From: Guyanagaster necrorhizus | Taxonomy: Eukaryota > Basidiomycota > Agaricomycetes > Agaricales > Physalacriaceae | Direction of reading: 5' to 3' | Length of the DNA: 64,000 bases | Assembly: GCF_019112545.1 (NCBI RefSeq) | Contig: NW_025064930.1 | Span: 17,622 to 81,621, forward strand | Position numbers and translations under genes: made by a program | Notes under the pieces: model-generated | What the model was told of the DNA's origin: nothing | The model's input: the letters and a program-made list of their open reading frames with translations, nothing else | The model's database searches: none | In this document: piece by piece, positions 46,960 to 57,733 of the stretch | How positions within the stretch are numbered: the first letter of the stretch is position 1 | Layout: each line of letters begins with the position of its first letter

Positions 46960-47259
46960 GGATCAGGAAGTTAGGGTTTTGAGCTGGACTTTGGTCATCA
47001 AGTCTCTTTCAGAAGTCTTGATGCATCACATGAACCTCTGAGGCTCATGCAGTTCATCCAGCCATTCAAGGGCTCTACTCTGCTCAGCCCTTCTGACTCC
47101 TTCTACAGCCTCCTTGGTGGCTTCCTCAGTTCAGGTTCAGTGCATCCAGTTTTTTAGTATGGCCTTGGCAGCAGCTTGATCCCTTGCTTCTTTGATAGCT
47201 CTCCAGGTCCATTCAGTATTGAATGGCTTGAGCCAATTCATGGGGCTCTCTGCCCCTGT

Positions 47260-50200
47260 TCAGCTTGTAGGTGATTGAGTCTTAGGTTGCAATTCAGAGG
47301 TGTGCATAATAATCATTGATTGGGGTATAGCCAAATGCATAAATAGAGGAAACATAGGGGTAACTACAGGGATAATATAAGTCTGACTAGCAGCTATGGA
47401 AGGCACATCTCTTGCTTGCTTGGCCAGTCCAGTGGAATTGCTCACTGGCTGGCCTTGTCTTTTAACTCCTCGACCTTGGTTTCCTTCCCTAGGTCTTCTT
47501 CCTCTTTCTGGAGCTTGGCGATCTGTGCCCATATGTCCTCATGGGTCTGCTTCTTCTTTGGGCAATTCTTGGCCATGTGGCCCTTTTGTCTGCAACTGAA
47601 ACATTTCTCTTCCTTCTTCATTTGGTCAATGTCCATCAGCTTCCCTGCTCTGGTATATGTTGTTCTGGTCTCTGTTTTCTGGCTTCCATAGGTCATGGCC
47701 ATTGAGGATCCCAATGATTTCCTGGCAGTTTGCCTCAGTTTATTCAGGGTCAGCAGGGTTGGCTTCTTCAAGGTTTCTTGCAGGGTTGATGATTCCACTT
47801 TCTGCCTTTGTCATTTCTTGTACATCTCGATGATCCATTCCTTTCACTCATCATAGCCATAGGGCATCAGGATTTTAATGCCCATCACAGAGATCATCAT
47901 GAGGTATGAAGGAGGGACTCCTCACTTGAGGGCCTCAACCATCTGGCCCTCATTAGCCACATTGTCTCATATTCCTGCCAGTTTGGCAAGCCTTTCTAGT
48001 TTGTCGAAGTAATCTGTGGCTGCCTTATCTCCCATTTTGTACTCCTTGATCTTCTGTTTATGTACTTTCTGTACCATGGGGTCAATGAACTTGTCATTTA
48101 ACATCTGCTTGAACACTGGCCAGGAAGGGTATTGATAATGTTCCCTTGTGGTCAATCAGAAGTTCAGGGAGATGAGAATTCACCATGTCTTTGCCTTTTC
48201 TTCTAGGTAAGAGGTGGCAAAGGCAACCTTGTTCATATTGGTCCCTAAATATCCAATGTAGATCTTGAAATACTGTTCACAGTCTACTAGGAATCTGTCA
48301 ATATCATCGGATGCTCCTTTAAAGGGGCAGAGCTTCCAGAGGAGGTCAGGGCAGCACTGAAGGACATTGGCATTTTCTGGCAGTGCACCCATAGGGTTGG
48401 GCCATCCTGAGAATGGCAGTTATTGCCATTCTGTGGGTGGTCTCAGGAATGAATGAAGTGAGTGGTTGTCGGCCACCAGGCTTCTCTTTGGCTCTTCTAC
48501 TCAGATGATAATCCCATCCCATACTGTGAATCCTAGACAGACAGCTTCAGAGTCATCTTGTACAGGTTCCTTTCCTGTTCTACTAGTTTCTGCCTGGTCA
48601 GGAGGTGGCTGTCCTCCCAGAAGTCAGCTGCCTTTGCCAGTCCATGGATTTTGGAATGCTATCTCCAGCTGAGACCATTGTCTGGTTAGCTGGGCTGCCA
48701 TGGCTTGGGCATATTGGTTGGTGATTGAAAGTTTGCTTCAGATTGATGGGGCCCAGTATACAGCTTGTTTTGGGGTTACTGGAGGAGTTTGCAGCATTGG
48801 TTGGATGGTCATCATGGTCTGATATGCTGGTGGTTGGCAGATAGAGTACTCCAGGTGCTGTTGGTTGTACTGTTGAGTGGCATAGTCTGTTGCTGCCCAC
48901 CTTAGAATTTCTGTTTGTTCATTAGTACTGGCATACAAATATAATTGTCCCATCTGTGATGCTGCCTGAGCAGCATCACACCATAAGAAGTTTATGCTGT
49001 GTAGGTAGTACTCTTGGTACTCCTGTGCCCTCTCTCTTTGTGCTAGCCTTTTGACTTCTTCATGGTCTGTTTCTTCTTATGAGTTGTATGGTGGTCCTCT
49101 GAGAGGGTCACTGCTCTCCATTTCTTCTTCCTCACTCTCACTGTCCTCCTTAAGGAGAGAACTGATGGGCTGGTCATAGATACTCTCTACAACCCCTTGG
49201 TGTATCATTGCTTCACTCCTCTGGCTGGATACTTGGTCCAGTGGTGGGGGATACCGAGATGTTTTCATAGGCAGAGGCAGGTCTTCCTCTAATGCTGGGA
49301 TCATAGCAGTTTCCTCCTGTAGCTCTTGCTGCCTCCACTCACTCACAATAGAGGCAGACATTGTTTTGGTAGTTGTTGTCAATGAGCTGCCCAATGACTT
49401 GGCTTCCAAGAAAGCCTCAGAGGGCACAGGCAGGGATGTGGGCAGTCCCAGGAGTTCATAGCCCATAGTGTCTGAGGACAGACTCATCACTCCCAAAGGC
49501 AGAGTCTGCACTGGGGGTTTGAGAGGAAGGGAGATACTGGAGAGTTGGAGGACTCCTGTATCATCTGGTCCTGGTGCCATCAGCCCAATGTTCTGAGACC
49601 CCACTGCTTGGGGTGCTGGGCTCTCTAAAGGTGGAGACTGAAGCTGAGGGATCAGCTCATATGGGTGTGAGGACACTGGCAACCTCAGGGCAGAGCCTGT
49701 ACCAGTTACTAGCCTCAGCCCTCTCCAATCAGGCTCTTTCCACCTCTTGCTGCTGGTCCCTGTGGTGCTTGTCATACTGTGTGGCCTCCCTCCTTTGCTG
49801 CTCTTCATGCTGGTTTTCCGACTCATCATGTACTGGCTGTGGGTCATCCCACTGCCTTCACTTTTCCTGTCGAATGGTGTTGTTGTAGTTGAAAGAGATG
49901 GTGAAGTCCCAGGTTGGGAAGTACTGGTGTACTGTTTCTTCCCATACTCATTGTCACTGCTCTTCATCATTGGGAGAGGCCCTGCCCACCCTTGAGCTGG
50001 CTCTGGAGGGGCAGGCACTAGTAGGCTGGCTTTGAGAAGATCAGTTGCAGGATCACTGAACTATCTGAGGGGCATCGAGAGAGTTCCTGGCATGGTCAGC
50101 AATCCTATGGGTTCAAGAGGTGGAAAAGGGGAGGGGGACTGACAGAAGAAGTCCTCTGGGAGATCCTCATCTTCGTGGTTGGGAGGAGGTCCTTGTACAA

Positions 50201-50440
50201 GGATCCCCTGTTGCCTTGGAATGCTATTGTCCTGGTTTCTGGGTTGAGGGTGGAGCTGTCCTCCCTCTTCTTCTTCACCATCCCCTGGATGCATGCTGCT
50301 ATGCCTGGCTTCTGAGGGCTGGTAGGTTGTTCATCGGGATTCAGAGATGTTATGAAGCAGGAGGTCAGAGGTTGCATTACATAGGATTTCTTGGATTTAT
50401 AGAAATTCATTGTAATGTTGAAGAGCCCAGGCAGTGATTG
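47260..50440 (-). pseudogene. Gypsy B gag with CCHC zinc knuckle
   Basis: Read leftward from about 50440. The N-terminal part is long and Pro/Ser/Gln-rich (50410-48600). The capsid-like Retrotrans_gag region is at about 48392-47880 (FKGASDDIDRFLVDCEQYF, YPSWPVFKQMLNDKFIDPM, KAATDYFDKLERLAKLAGI). The knuckle is CFSCRQKGHMAKNC near 47610-47570, C-x2-C-x4-H-x4-C. Several stops break it, one near 48155 just before LTTREHYQ. Confidence 0.8.
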
Positions 50441-50616
50441 AATGGCATCCCCTGCACAGCTGGATGATCACCAATAATCCTATCAATGTTCCAATGATCA
50501 AAGAAAGGAGTTCAAAGAACTCATGGTCAAAGTTTAGGTCAGTAGAGGTCATAGGGGGCATTCAGTTTCTCAGCACAATTGGGCTTGAGAAAGGGAAGAC
50601 AAAGCTTCAAGCTAAT

Positions 50617-51060
50617 TGTTAGGCCCAAGCATCACATGCAGGCAACCACATGATAAACAGATGTCACCTCGCACTTCAGGTGATTGTCCGAGTCCACTGA
50701 TGTGATTGAGGCAATGTGTCACAAGACTAGTGAATAGCTTGAGGGTAGAATAGTATGTATAAACTTTAGCTCAAAGCTGGGGGTTAGCCTGCTAGGGCTG
50801 TCCCTTAAATACTGTACAAGTCCTGCTAATAATACTTTATGCTTATTGTGGGTTTCTCTGTCCATTGTGCTCATTGTCCTTGAGCATTGCTACCATACAT
50901 AAAAGGGGTATTATCTGCATTGTCCTTGGTTTCCCAGGTCTGGTGGTGGTTGTGCTGGCCAATCCATCTCATGGTCTTAGGCGCTGAGTTAGGTGCCTTG
51001 ACTAAGCATAAATAGGGGTCAAAGGAGAATAGGAATAAAAAAAAAGGAAAAATTGTAACA
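50617..51060 (-). repeat. Gypsy B 5' LTR (444 bp)
   Basis: Forward-strand termini are TGTTAGGCCC and AATTGTAACA. Read leftward, it is followed by AATTAGCTTG and no tRNA-like primer site that I recognise. Confidence 0.95.
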
Positions 51061-51065
51061 GTCAT

Positions 51066-51831
51066 TAGCATGGTGAATTGCTGGAATGCTAATGGCCCTT
51101 TGTAAGTCGATGGCAAGGATTGTGTTGCCATCTTTCATTTCTTCATCTCACCAGTCCTCAGGATCTTCATCCAGTAGTTCAAACAGAATCTTCTGACAGC
51201 AACATCAAGCGAAGGTGATGTGATCAGTCTTCCAGTTAATTAGCAGATTATGCTGAATCAGCCAATCATGACCAAGAAATATTTTCTTGGTCTCTAGGTC
51301 AGTTACTGCTAAATTGATTCATTCTGAATGATTGCTGATAGTGAGCCTAAGCTCAACATATTCAGTGATTGATCCAGCTTGGTTCTTTGTTCTATTCATA
51401 TTATAAACTGAGATTGGTGCTGCCATGGCCTGAGTGGGAAGATTATGCTTGCTGACAAAAGCATGATTGAACTCCCCATGCAGCCACTGTTGATCAGGGC
51501 TGTGACTGCATGAGTAGATCAAGATATCAATGTCTCAATCTGGGCTTTGGTTATTAAGTCTTGTCCTCCAGTCTTAGACTGTCAAATGAATTTCCATAGT
51601 CCATGGAGTTCATCAAGCCACTCTAAGGCTCGATTTCATTCTGCTGCTCACATTCCAGTGATCATATCATCGATCACTTCCTCAGCTTGAGTCTTGTGTA
51701 CCCAATTCTTGAGTATGGCTTTTGCCACTGTTTTGTCCTTCACATCCTTGATGGCTCACCAAGTCCATTTGGTGTTGAATGGTTTTAGCCAACCAATGGG
51801 GCTCTCTGCCCCAGTTCAGCCTATAGGCAGT
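51066..51831 (-). pseudogene. Gypsy A protease and gag-pol junction
   Basis: Read leftward, this holds the gag-pol linker homologous to that of gypsy B (GAESPIGWLKPFNTKWTW, AILKNWVHKTQAEE). It is followed by a decayed protease region at 51522-51319 (HAFVSKHNLP, PISVYNMNRTKNQAG). The Asp-Ser-Gly part is shifted or damaged (SPDQQWLHGEFN). It is the continuation of the pol fragment left of gypsy B. Confidence 0.7.
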
Positions 51832-53640
51832 GACACACCCTCTCCATGTTTAGGCATGTAAAATTGTGAAAATTGTGAATATATAGACCACATTCCAGGC
51901 CAGTAAGCATGTAACAGAAAATAGGACTAGAGCACACAGAAACCTTGCTATCATAATGATAAACTGAAGTAACAATAAGCAGAGTGCATGGCCTAGTAAC
52001 AGACTAATACCAGAGGGGTTAGGCTGCATGTGAGGTCCCAGCACTTGGCCCTAAGTGCGCCAATACTATTACAAGAGGACATGCTAAAAATAAAAAGACT
52101 ACGATCAAAATATGATCAGCAAGTCTGATCACATTGATCAAAGATGCACAGCCATTGATGCCCTGATGGGACATGCCTTAGAACAGAGAACTGAGACCCA
52201 AAGAAAGGTATCTGAGTAAATGGGTACTGAACAGAGAGATAGCATGCTGACAACAAGCTAGCAAGTAGAGGAATATTATCCCAGGAATGAATAGCACAGA
52301 TACTGCCCTGAGCCTTGCGTGCATACATATGGTGCCTTAGCATGCATAACACAGCAAGAGACTCTGTATTGTACCGAGAAGTGGCACCTTTAGTGAGTCA
52401 GATGGAATGACTGGTTGGACACAGGAAAGCAGAACATAGCCATTGTGGCTGGCTCTTGGCATGAGAAATAACTCCAGGGGTCTGGGACAGTTTACCACTG
52501 TCAGAAATGTCACCAGGGAGATAAGAAAGTGAGTAGACCTGGTGAGGCCAGCTAGCCGATGTCAGCTAGTAAAGGAACAGCAGGCACAGTCATTGCCTGG
52601 AAGAGAATAAGTGCAGCAACTGCGACATGTGCATGAGTAATACCAGCGGGATCCAGCATGGAGTCCTGCACTTTGAGAATACCATAGTAGGATTGTATTA
52701 GTAAGTACCACAGTAGAGTATTTAAATATGGCCTTGTATGGCTGGAGGGGCAAGTTTCCAACCCCCAGAGTTGCAGTGTATTGGGCACAGAAAGCCTGGC
52801 ACTCTAGCTCTGAGTTTGTGTTTGTAACTTTGGGTGAGAGAATAAACCTATTATTGAATACCCTTGAGAGAGCTGTGAGAACTAAGTGAGGCATCAAAGC
52901 TTGTGAAAGACTTAAGCCCAGTTTGATAACAAGTTTCTTTTGGATTGCGCTCTAACCTGAGAATAAGAGAGCGGTGTCTGAAGGGCATCATCTTGAGTTT
53001 TTGAGGTATTTGTGATGTGTGGTGCTACAGGTGGCAGAGGTTCAAACCCTTTGGCTTGATTAGTGTGTGCTGTTGTGTTATTTCCACAGATTGGCAGAGG
53101 TTCAAACCCTTTGGTCTGTTGGATGGGGTTTTATTGTGTTTGTGTCTCTGGATTGCATAGGTTTGAATCCTGTGGGTCTATGATCAGTTTGGAAACTTGG
53201 AAACAGAGATCTGTGCTCTTTGGCACTTGTGGACATGTTTGTGATTGGTTTTTGCTTAGAGCATGAAGCTTTGAGTTGTGTATTGTGTGTGTTAGGGATT
53301 TGAGTTGATCCGTGCTGTGCTTGGAACCATTTGAGAGTTTTGGAGTGTTTTGACATATTGTATCGAGTTGCAGTACCCTTTGCCTTGAGGCCCAGCAACA
53401 CCAGTTGCCATCTCTTGTTTTGATAAAATGAAAAGCTTTGAGACTTGGAAAGACCTTGGACTGTTGTAAGCATGCTATTGCCATTTGGATGCTGTAATCT
53501 CATTGAAGAAGACAATTATATTTGTTGATTGCTACTTTTATCGCATTATAATCCCCCCATGAACTAAGAGTTTTGTGTGTGTGCTGGTGTGAGTGTGGAC
53601 AGTGGATAACACTCTGCAGTATCTATTTTCACCTTGCACA
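51832..53640 (+). mobile_element. Foreign segment in gypsy A, possibly a truncated LTR element
   Basis: This ~1.8 kb has no counterpart in gypsy B and interrupts gag of gypsy A. It begins TGACACACCC. On the forward strand it has a TATA-like ATTTAAATAT (52719-52728) and an AATAAA (52841) about 120 bp later. TGGTGCTACA ends at 53029, giving a TG...CA unit of about 1.2 kb that could be an LTR. It is followed by a leader containing repeated GAGGTTCAAACCC. No second LTR, target duplication or coding domain was found. The precise ends are uncertain. Confidence 0.45.
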
Positions 53641-56600
53641 TGCTCAGATCCTCTTCAGCAGTTGAGTCTGTCTTGATGTTTTAGCTTGGTGAACTTTTGA
53701 TGATGATGCACCTTTGAGGCTCTCTGCCCCTCTTTGGCCTTTCATTGGCATTTGAGTTATTAGGGTTGGTTCCTTTGGTGATTCATGTCTATGAGTGACA
53801 AAGTTGGGTATATTTGAATGCATGCATAATTTAGTCATAGGGGGTACTATAGAAGAGAAAATGTCAGTCTGTCTAGCAGTCTGTAATTGGTCACTCATAT
53901 CCCTGGCCAAGTCAGTGGAATCACTCACTGCTCAGCCTCATCCTTTACCTCCTCGGCCTTATTGTTCTGACCAAGGTCTTGCTTCTCCTTCATTAGTTTG
54001 GCTATCTGCACCCAGATATCTTCCCAGATGCATTTATTCTTCTTCTGTGGACAGTTCCATGCTATGTGGTCCTTTTGGCTGCAATTGAAGCACTTCCCCT
54101 CCTTCTTGAGATGATCCATGTCCATCAGCTGACCTGTTCCAGTATATGTTATGCCTGTACCGGTTTGCTTCTCACTGTATAAGGAAGTTGGAGCCAAGCC
54201 ACCAGGCTTGGCAGGTGTGGTCATGCTGGAGGTGAAGGGCTTCAAGCCCTATCTCTGGTTCCTGTGTCTGCCTCATGATAGGGTGGCTGATTCTGTCTTC
54301 TGTCATTGCTGTTCCTTGTACATCATGATGATTTGGGCCTTCCACTCCTCATATCTGACTGGGATTCCTTGTCTGATATCAGAGATGATTATAAGATAGG
54401 AGGCTGGTACTCCCATCTTCATGTACTCAACCATTCATTCAGAATCAGCAACATCATCTCAGACTCCAGCAAGCTTGCTGAGTCATTCCAGCTCATCAAA
54501 GTAATCAGTGGCTGGCTTACCAGCCATCTTGAAGTCCTTCATTTTTTGTTTATGGACTTTTTGGATGGCTGGATCTGTGAATTTGTTGATGATCATTTGT
54601 TTAAAGACCAGCCACAAGGGGTATTGGTGATGGTACCTCATGGTGGACCAAAATGTCAGGGAAATAAGAACCCATCATGTTTTGGCTTTGTTGGCCATGT
54701 GGGTTGCCACGAATGTGACCTTGTACATGTCAATGAGGAAGTACAGAGTGAACACCTAGAAATATTGATCACAATAGACCAGGAAGCAATCAATGTCATT
54801 GGATGCTCTCCAGAAGAGTTGGAGTTTGGACACAAGAGTCAGTTTGACATTAAGGATCTGGGCCCCAGCATCCAGGACAGGCATTAGATTCAGCCATCCC
54901 CCAGCAGGTGGTCCTGACCACCCACTTGGGGGTCCTGGAAAAGAGTGAAGGGAGCCATTGTCAGTGACAGGACTTCCCAGTGGAGGAATCACCTTCTGCA
55001 TGATTTGCCCATTCTTGATGGTCCAGCCCTGGGCAAGTGCCATGGGGTCATCTTCTGTGGAAAGAGGCTCTTCTGGTGCCTTTCCTCCACTACCTTCAGC
55101 CTCATCTGATGGTGGCTGTTCAGCAAATGGTCACTGAATCAGTAGCTGCCATGGGTTTGAGTAGTGGCTGCTCAGTTGGGGTCAGCCCCTAGTAAGCCGA
55201 GATGCCATACTTCAGACAGCTGAGGTGGCAAACAAATATCTTGATGATATCATGCAGATTGAGGGTGCCATGTTGGTCAGCTTGCTCAGCATAACACTCA
55301 GCATCCAAGGTCTTGGCATTGTGCTGTACTTTGGCCTGTATGATGGTAACATCTGCATCTGGTGTCCTAAATATCTTTTATTATAAATAAAAATGGCCTG
55401 CTCAGTGGCTGCATATTGTAAAATTTCCACATGCTCAATGTAACCGGTGGTGGTGTACCTTTGTCCCATGGGCAACACCAACCAGGTGTCATCCATCCAT
55501 AATGTAGTTGTACCCTCCTGATATAACTCCATAAAGTCTTTCTGGTGTGCCTCCCACACCAATTCTTTCTGCTTCTCTTCATGCATCTGTATGTTCCATG
55601 AACTGACCCAGTCAGTTGGAGAGTCCTTGACTTCCCCATCATGATCCTCCTCCCCCTTGTCATCTGCATCCCCACTGGTGATCTCACTGTCCACATCCTC
55701 CTCAAGGAGGGAACTGTTGTATGGGTCATAGACCTCTGGGATGGCTGTGCTGGGGCTGCATACTTGGTCTGGTGTTATCAGGTCTGGGTCAAGGAGTAGG
55801 CTGCTGCTCCTCAACATCTCCTTCCTCTGTTGCTGTCACCATTGCTCTGCAATACTGGCAGAAGTTTCAGTAAAACTGGGGGTTGAGAAAAAGGGTAGCA
55901 AAGTTCCCATTGAGAAACTTCTTAATGTCTCCTGTGGGGTCAATTTCCTCCTCATTTCCTCTGACTGTCTCTCAGTCTGCTGATATTCCATCTCCCCTGA
56001 TGAGGATATCATCAGTTTCTGTGATGGTATCAGTCCCATAAGATAATGGGTGATCATTAGAGAGAGAGATCGATTCTTGGATGTCAACTATGTGGATATC
56101 TTCCTCGATTGGCTCTGCCCAGGGGTTGGACTCAATGGTGGGAGTGGTAGATTCTCAGAACAGAGAGTCGGGTATGCTGTTAGTGGTGGAACCAATGAGC
56201 ATACTGTTTCCCCTTTCTTCTGAGCCCCTGCATCACTCCCTCTCCCAGGCATGGAGATAGTGCCCAAAGAAGGTGTTCTCCCTTGTGATTTCATTGTTGA
56301 TCCATGCCTGCTCCTTGAGGCACTCAGAAACATTACTGGAATGTCAAACTTGGTTCTCTTGGGAGAGGATCAGGTTGGCATTATCAGTTTGTTGTGTTCT
56401 TCCTGGAACTGTTTGTATGCCCTCTGTTTGGCCAGTATTACTGCCAGCTGCATGGCACTCCAGCCAGTTGGCCTCAATGGCAGCAGCTTGCCACCAGTGG
56501 TGCTCATTGCTGTTGTCATTGAAGTAGGGGTCATTATTGGCCCCTGTTCTGTGGTCAGTGCTCCTGCTTCATACTGATGTGGTGTGTCAGAATCTAGAGC

Positions 56601-57050
56601 CCCTGGTATTTCTGGCTCTCCAAGCCATCCATGTGGCATCAAGAGAGTCTCTGGCATGATGGCCAATGTCTGTTTCAGAAATGGGAGTTGTTGTCCTCAT
56701 TGCAATACTGTGCTCAGGTGATGGGATGGGAGTGTCAGGTCTGAGTCATTGAAACCCTGTAGCCTAAGGGTTTCCAGTGTCTCAGATGACTGCTGATGAG
56801 AGTCACAGGGGGTATGTGTGTTGCTGCCACTCCTCCTCTTCTCTAGAACACCCTTCAGCCAAGCTCCCAGAGACAGCTTCAGGTGCAACTCCTTCTTCAG
56901 GTTGGAGGGAGTGTCAGATTGTTGAGGGTCAGGCAGAGGCAGGGATATTATGGAGGGGGAGGTCTGGTGTGACATTTCAGAGGATGATTTGAATGCATTG
57001 GAATTCATGATAGTGCCTGATTGCCCAAGCAGTGATTGATTGGCATCCAT
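53641..57050 (-). pseudogene. Gypsy A gag with CCHC zinc knuckle
   Basis: Read leftward from MDANQSLLGQSG at 57050. The N-terminal part is a long Ser/Pro-rich region (57050-55200), as in gypsy B, followed by a capsid-like part at about 54890-54300 in several frames. The knuckle is CFNCSQKDHIAWNC near 54100-54060. The sequence then runs to RGAESLKGASS, where it meets the foreign segment. It is interrupted by stops and frameshifts. Confidence 0.75.
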
Positions 57051-57194
57051 GGCACAGCTGTATGATCACCAATAGACCAATCAAGATTCCTATGATAGAA
57101 GCAAAGAGTTCAAAGAACTTGTGAGTAAAATTTGGGTAAGGGTGGGAGGCATTCAGTTTCTCAGCACAATTGGGCTTGAGGAAGGGAAGCTAAT

Positions 57195-57728
57195 TGTTAA
57201 GCCCAAATTCCATGTGACTATCAACATGTGATAAACTGTTCAGAACCTCATACTTTGGGTTAGACTGACAGAGTTCACTGATGTGTCAATAGAGTTGTGT
57301 AGTCAAGGTATTTGCAAGTCACTCAAGAGTAGATGGTGAAGAATAAACTTTAGCTTGAAGCTGAAGTATTACAGTGAGAGCTACTCTACTTAAATACTAA
57401 ATCCTTATCATTCCAAGAATATAACTACCTAATTATCCTTGCTGGTGCTGTGTAGCATATTGTTCAGCTGTTACTAAGATACCTACAAAAAGTATTGTCC
57501 TGCTGTTGTGCTGTTACTGCTGTTACTGCTGCACAAAGATAAGAGAGGCTTCTCTGTCATTGTGCTGTTGCATGACTTTACAGCAGCGACCAGAATTAGA
57601 GTGGTGCTGATGACTAAGCATTCCCATAATCCTAAGCACCTGGTCTAGGCACTCTGACTAAGCAGAAATAGAGGTCAATCCCAAATAAATCAAGGAAAAA
57701 GGAAAGAAAAATAGGAAAAATCATAACA
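57195..57728 (-). repeat. Gypsy A 5' LTR (534 bp)
   Basis: It has the same termini as the 3' LTR. Read leftward, the leader after it (AATTAGCTTCCC, then CCAATTGTGCTGAG) matches that of gypsy B. Confidence 0.95.
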
Positions 57729-57733
57729 CACTA

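Larger units (their letters stand above)
43067..51065 (-). mobile_element. Ty3/gypsy chromovirus B, inserted in gypsy A; TSD GTCAT
   Basis: The element spans 43072-51060 (7,989 bp), reverse orientation, with 444 bp LTRs and a perfect target duplication GTCAT at 43067-43071 and 51061-51065. It lies between the RT and the protease part of gypsy A. It has the same gene order as A and shares its 5' leader and 3' hairpin, so A and B are subfamilies of one lineage. It is a chromovirus because the integrase ends in a chromodomain. Its coding region also has many stops, so it is inactive. Confidence 0.95.
39256..57733 (-). mobile_element. Ty3/gypsy chromovirus A, inserted in copia gag
   Basis: The element spans 39261-57728 in reverse orientation, with 534 bp LTRs and flanking pentamers CACCA (39256-39260) and CACTA (57729-57733), a target duplication with one C/T difference. 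From its 5' end (right): gag with CCHC knuckle, protease, reverse transcriptase, RNase H, integrase with chromodomain, polypurine tract. It contains gypsy B at 43072-51060 and a foreign segment at about 51832-53640. Without these it is about 8.7 kb. Multiple stops and frameshifts make it inactive. Confidence 0.95.

Noticed and set aside
51832..53029. A confirmed solo LTR
   Set aside because: The TG...CA ends and promoter-like signals fit, but no flanking 5 bp duplication was found and no second copy is present, so it is kept only as a possibility.
53030..53175. A true tRNA gene
   Set aside because: Only T-arm-like pieces are present. No matching acceptor, D or anticodon arms could be placed.
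39261..57728. Gypsy sequences as an endogenised virus with an envelope gene
   Set aside because: No membrane or envelope-like frame lies between the integrase/chromodomain and the 3' LTR. These are ordinary chromovirus retrotransposons.
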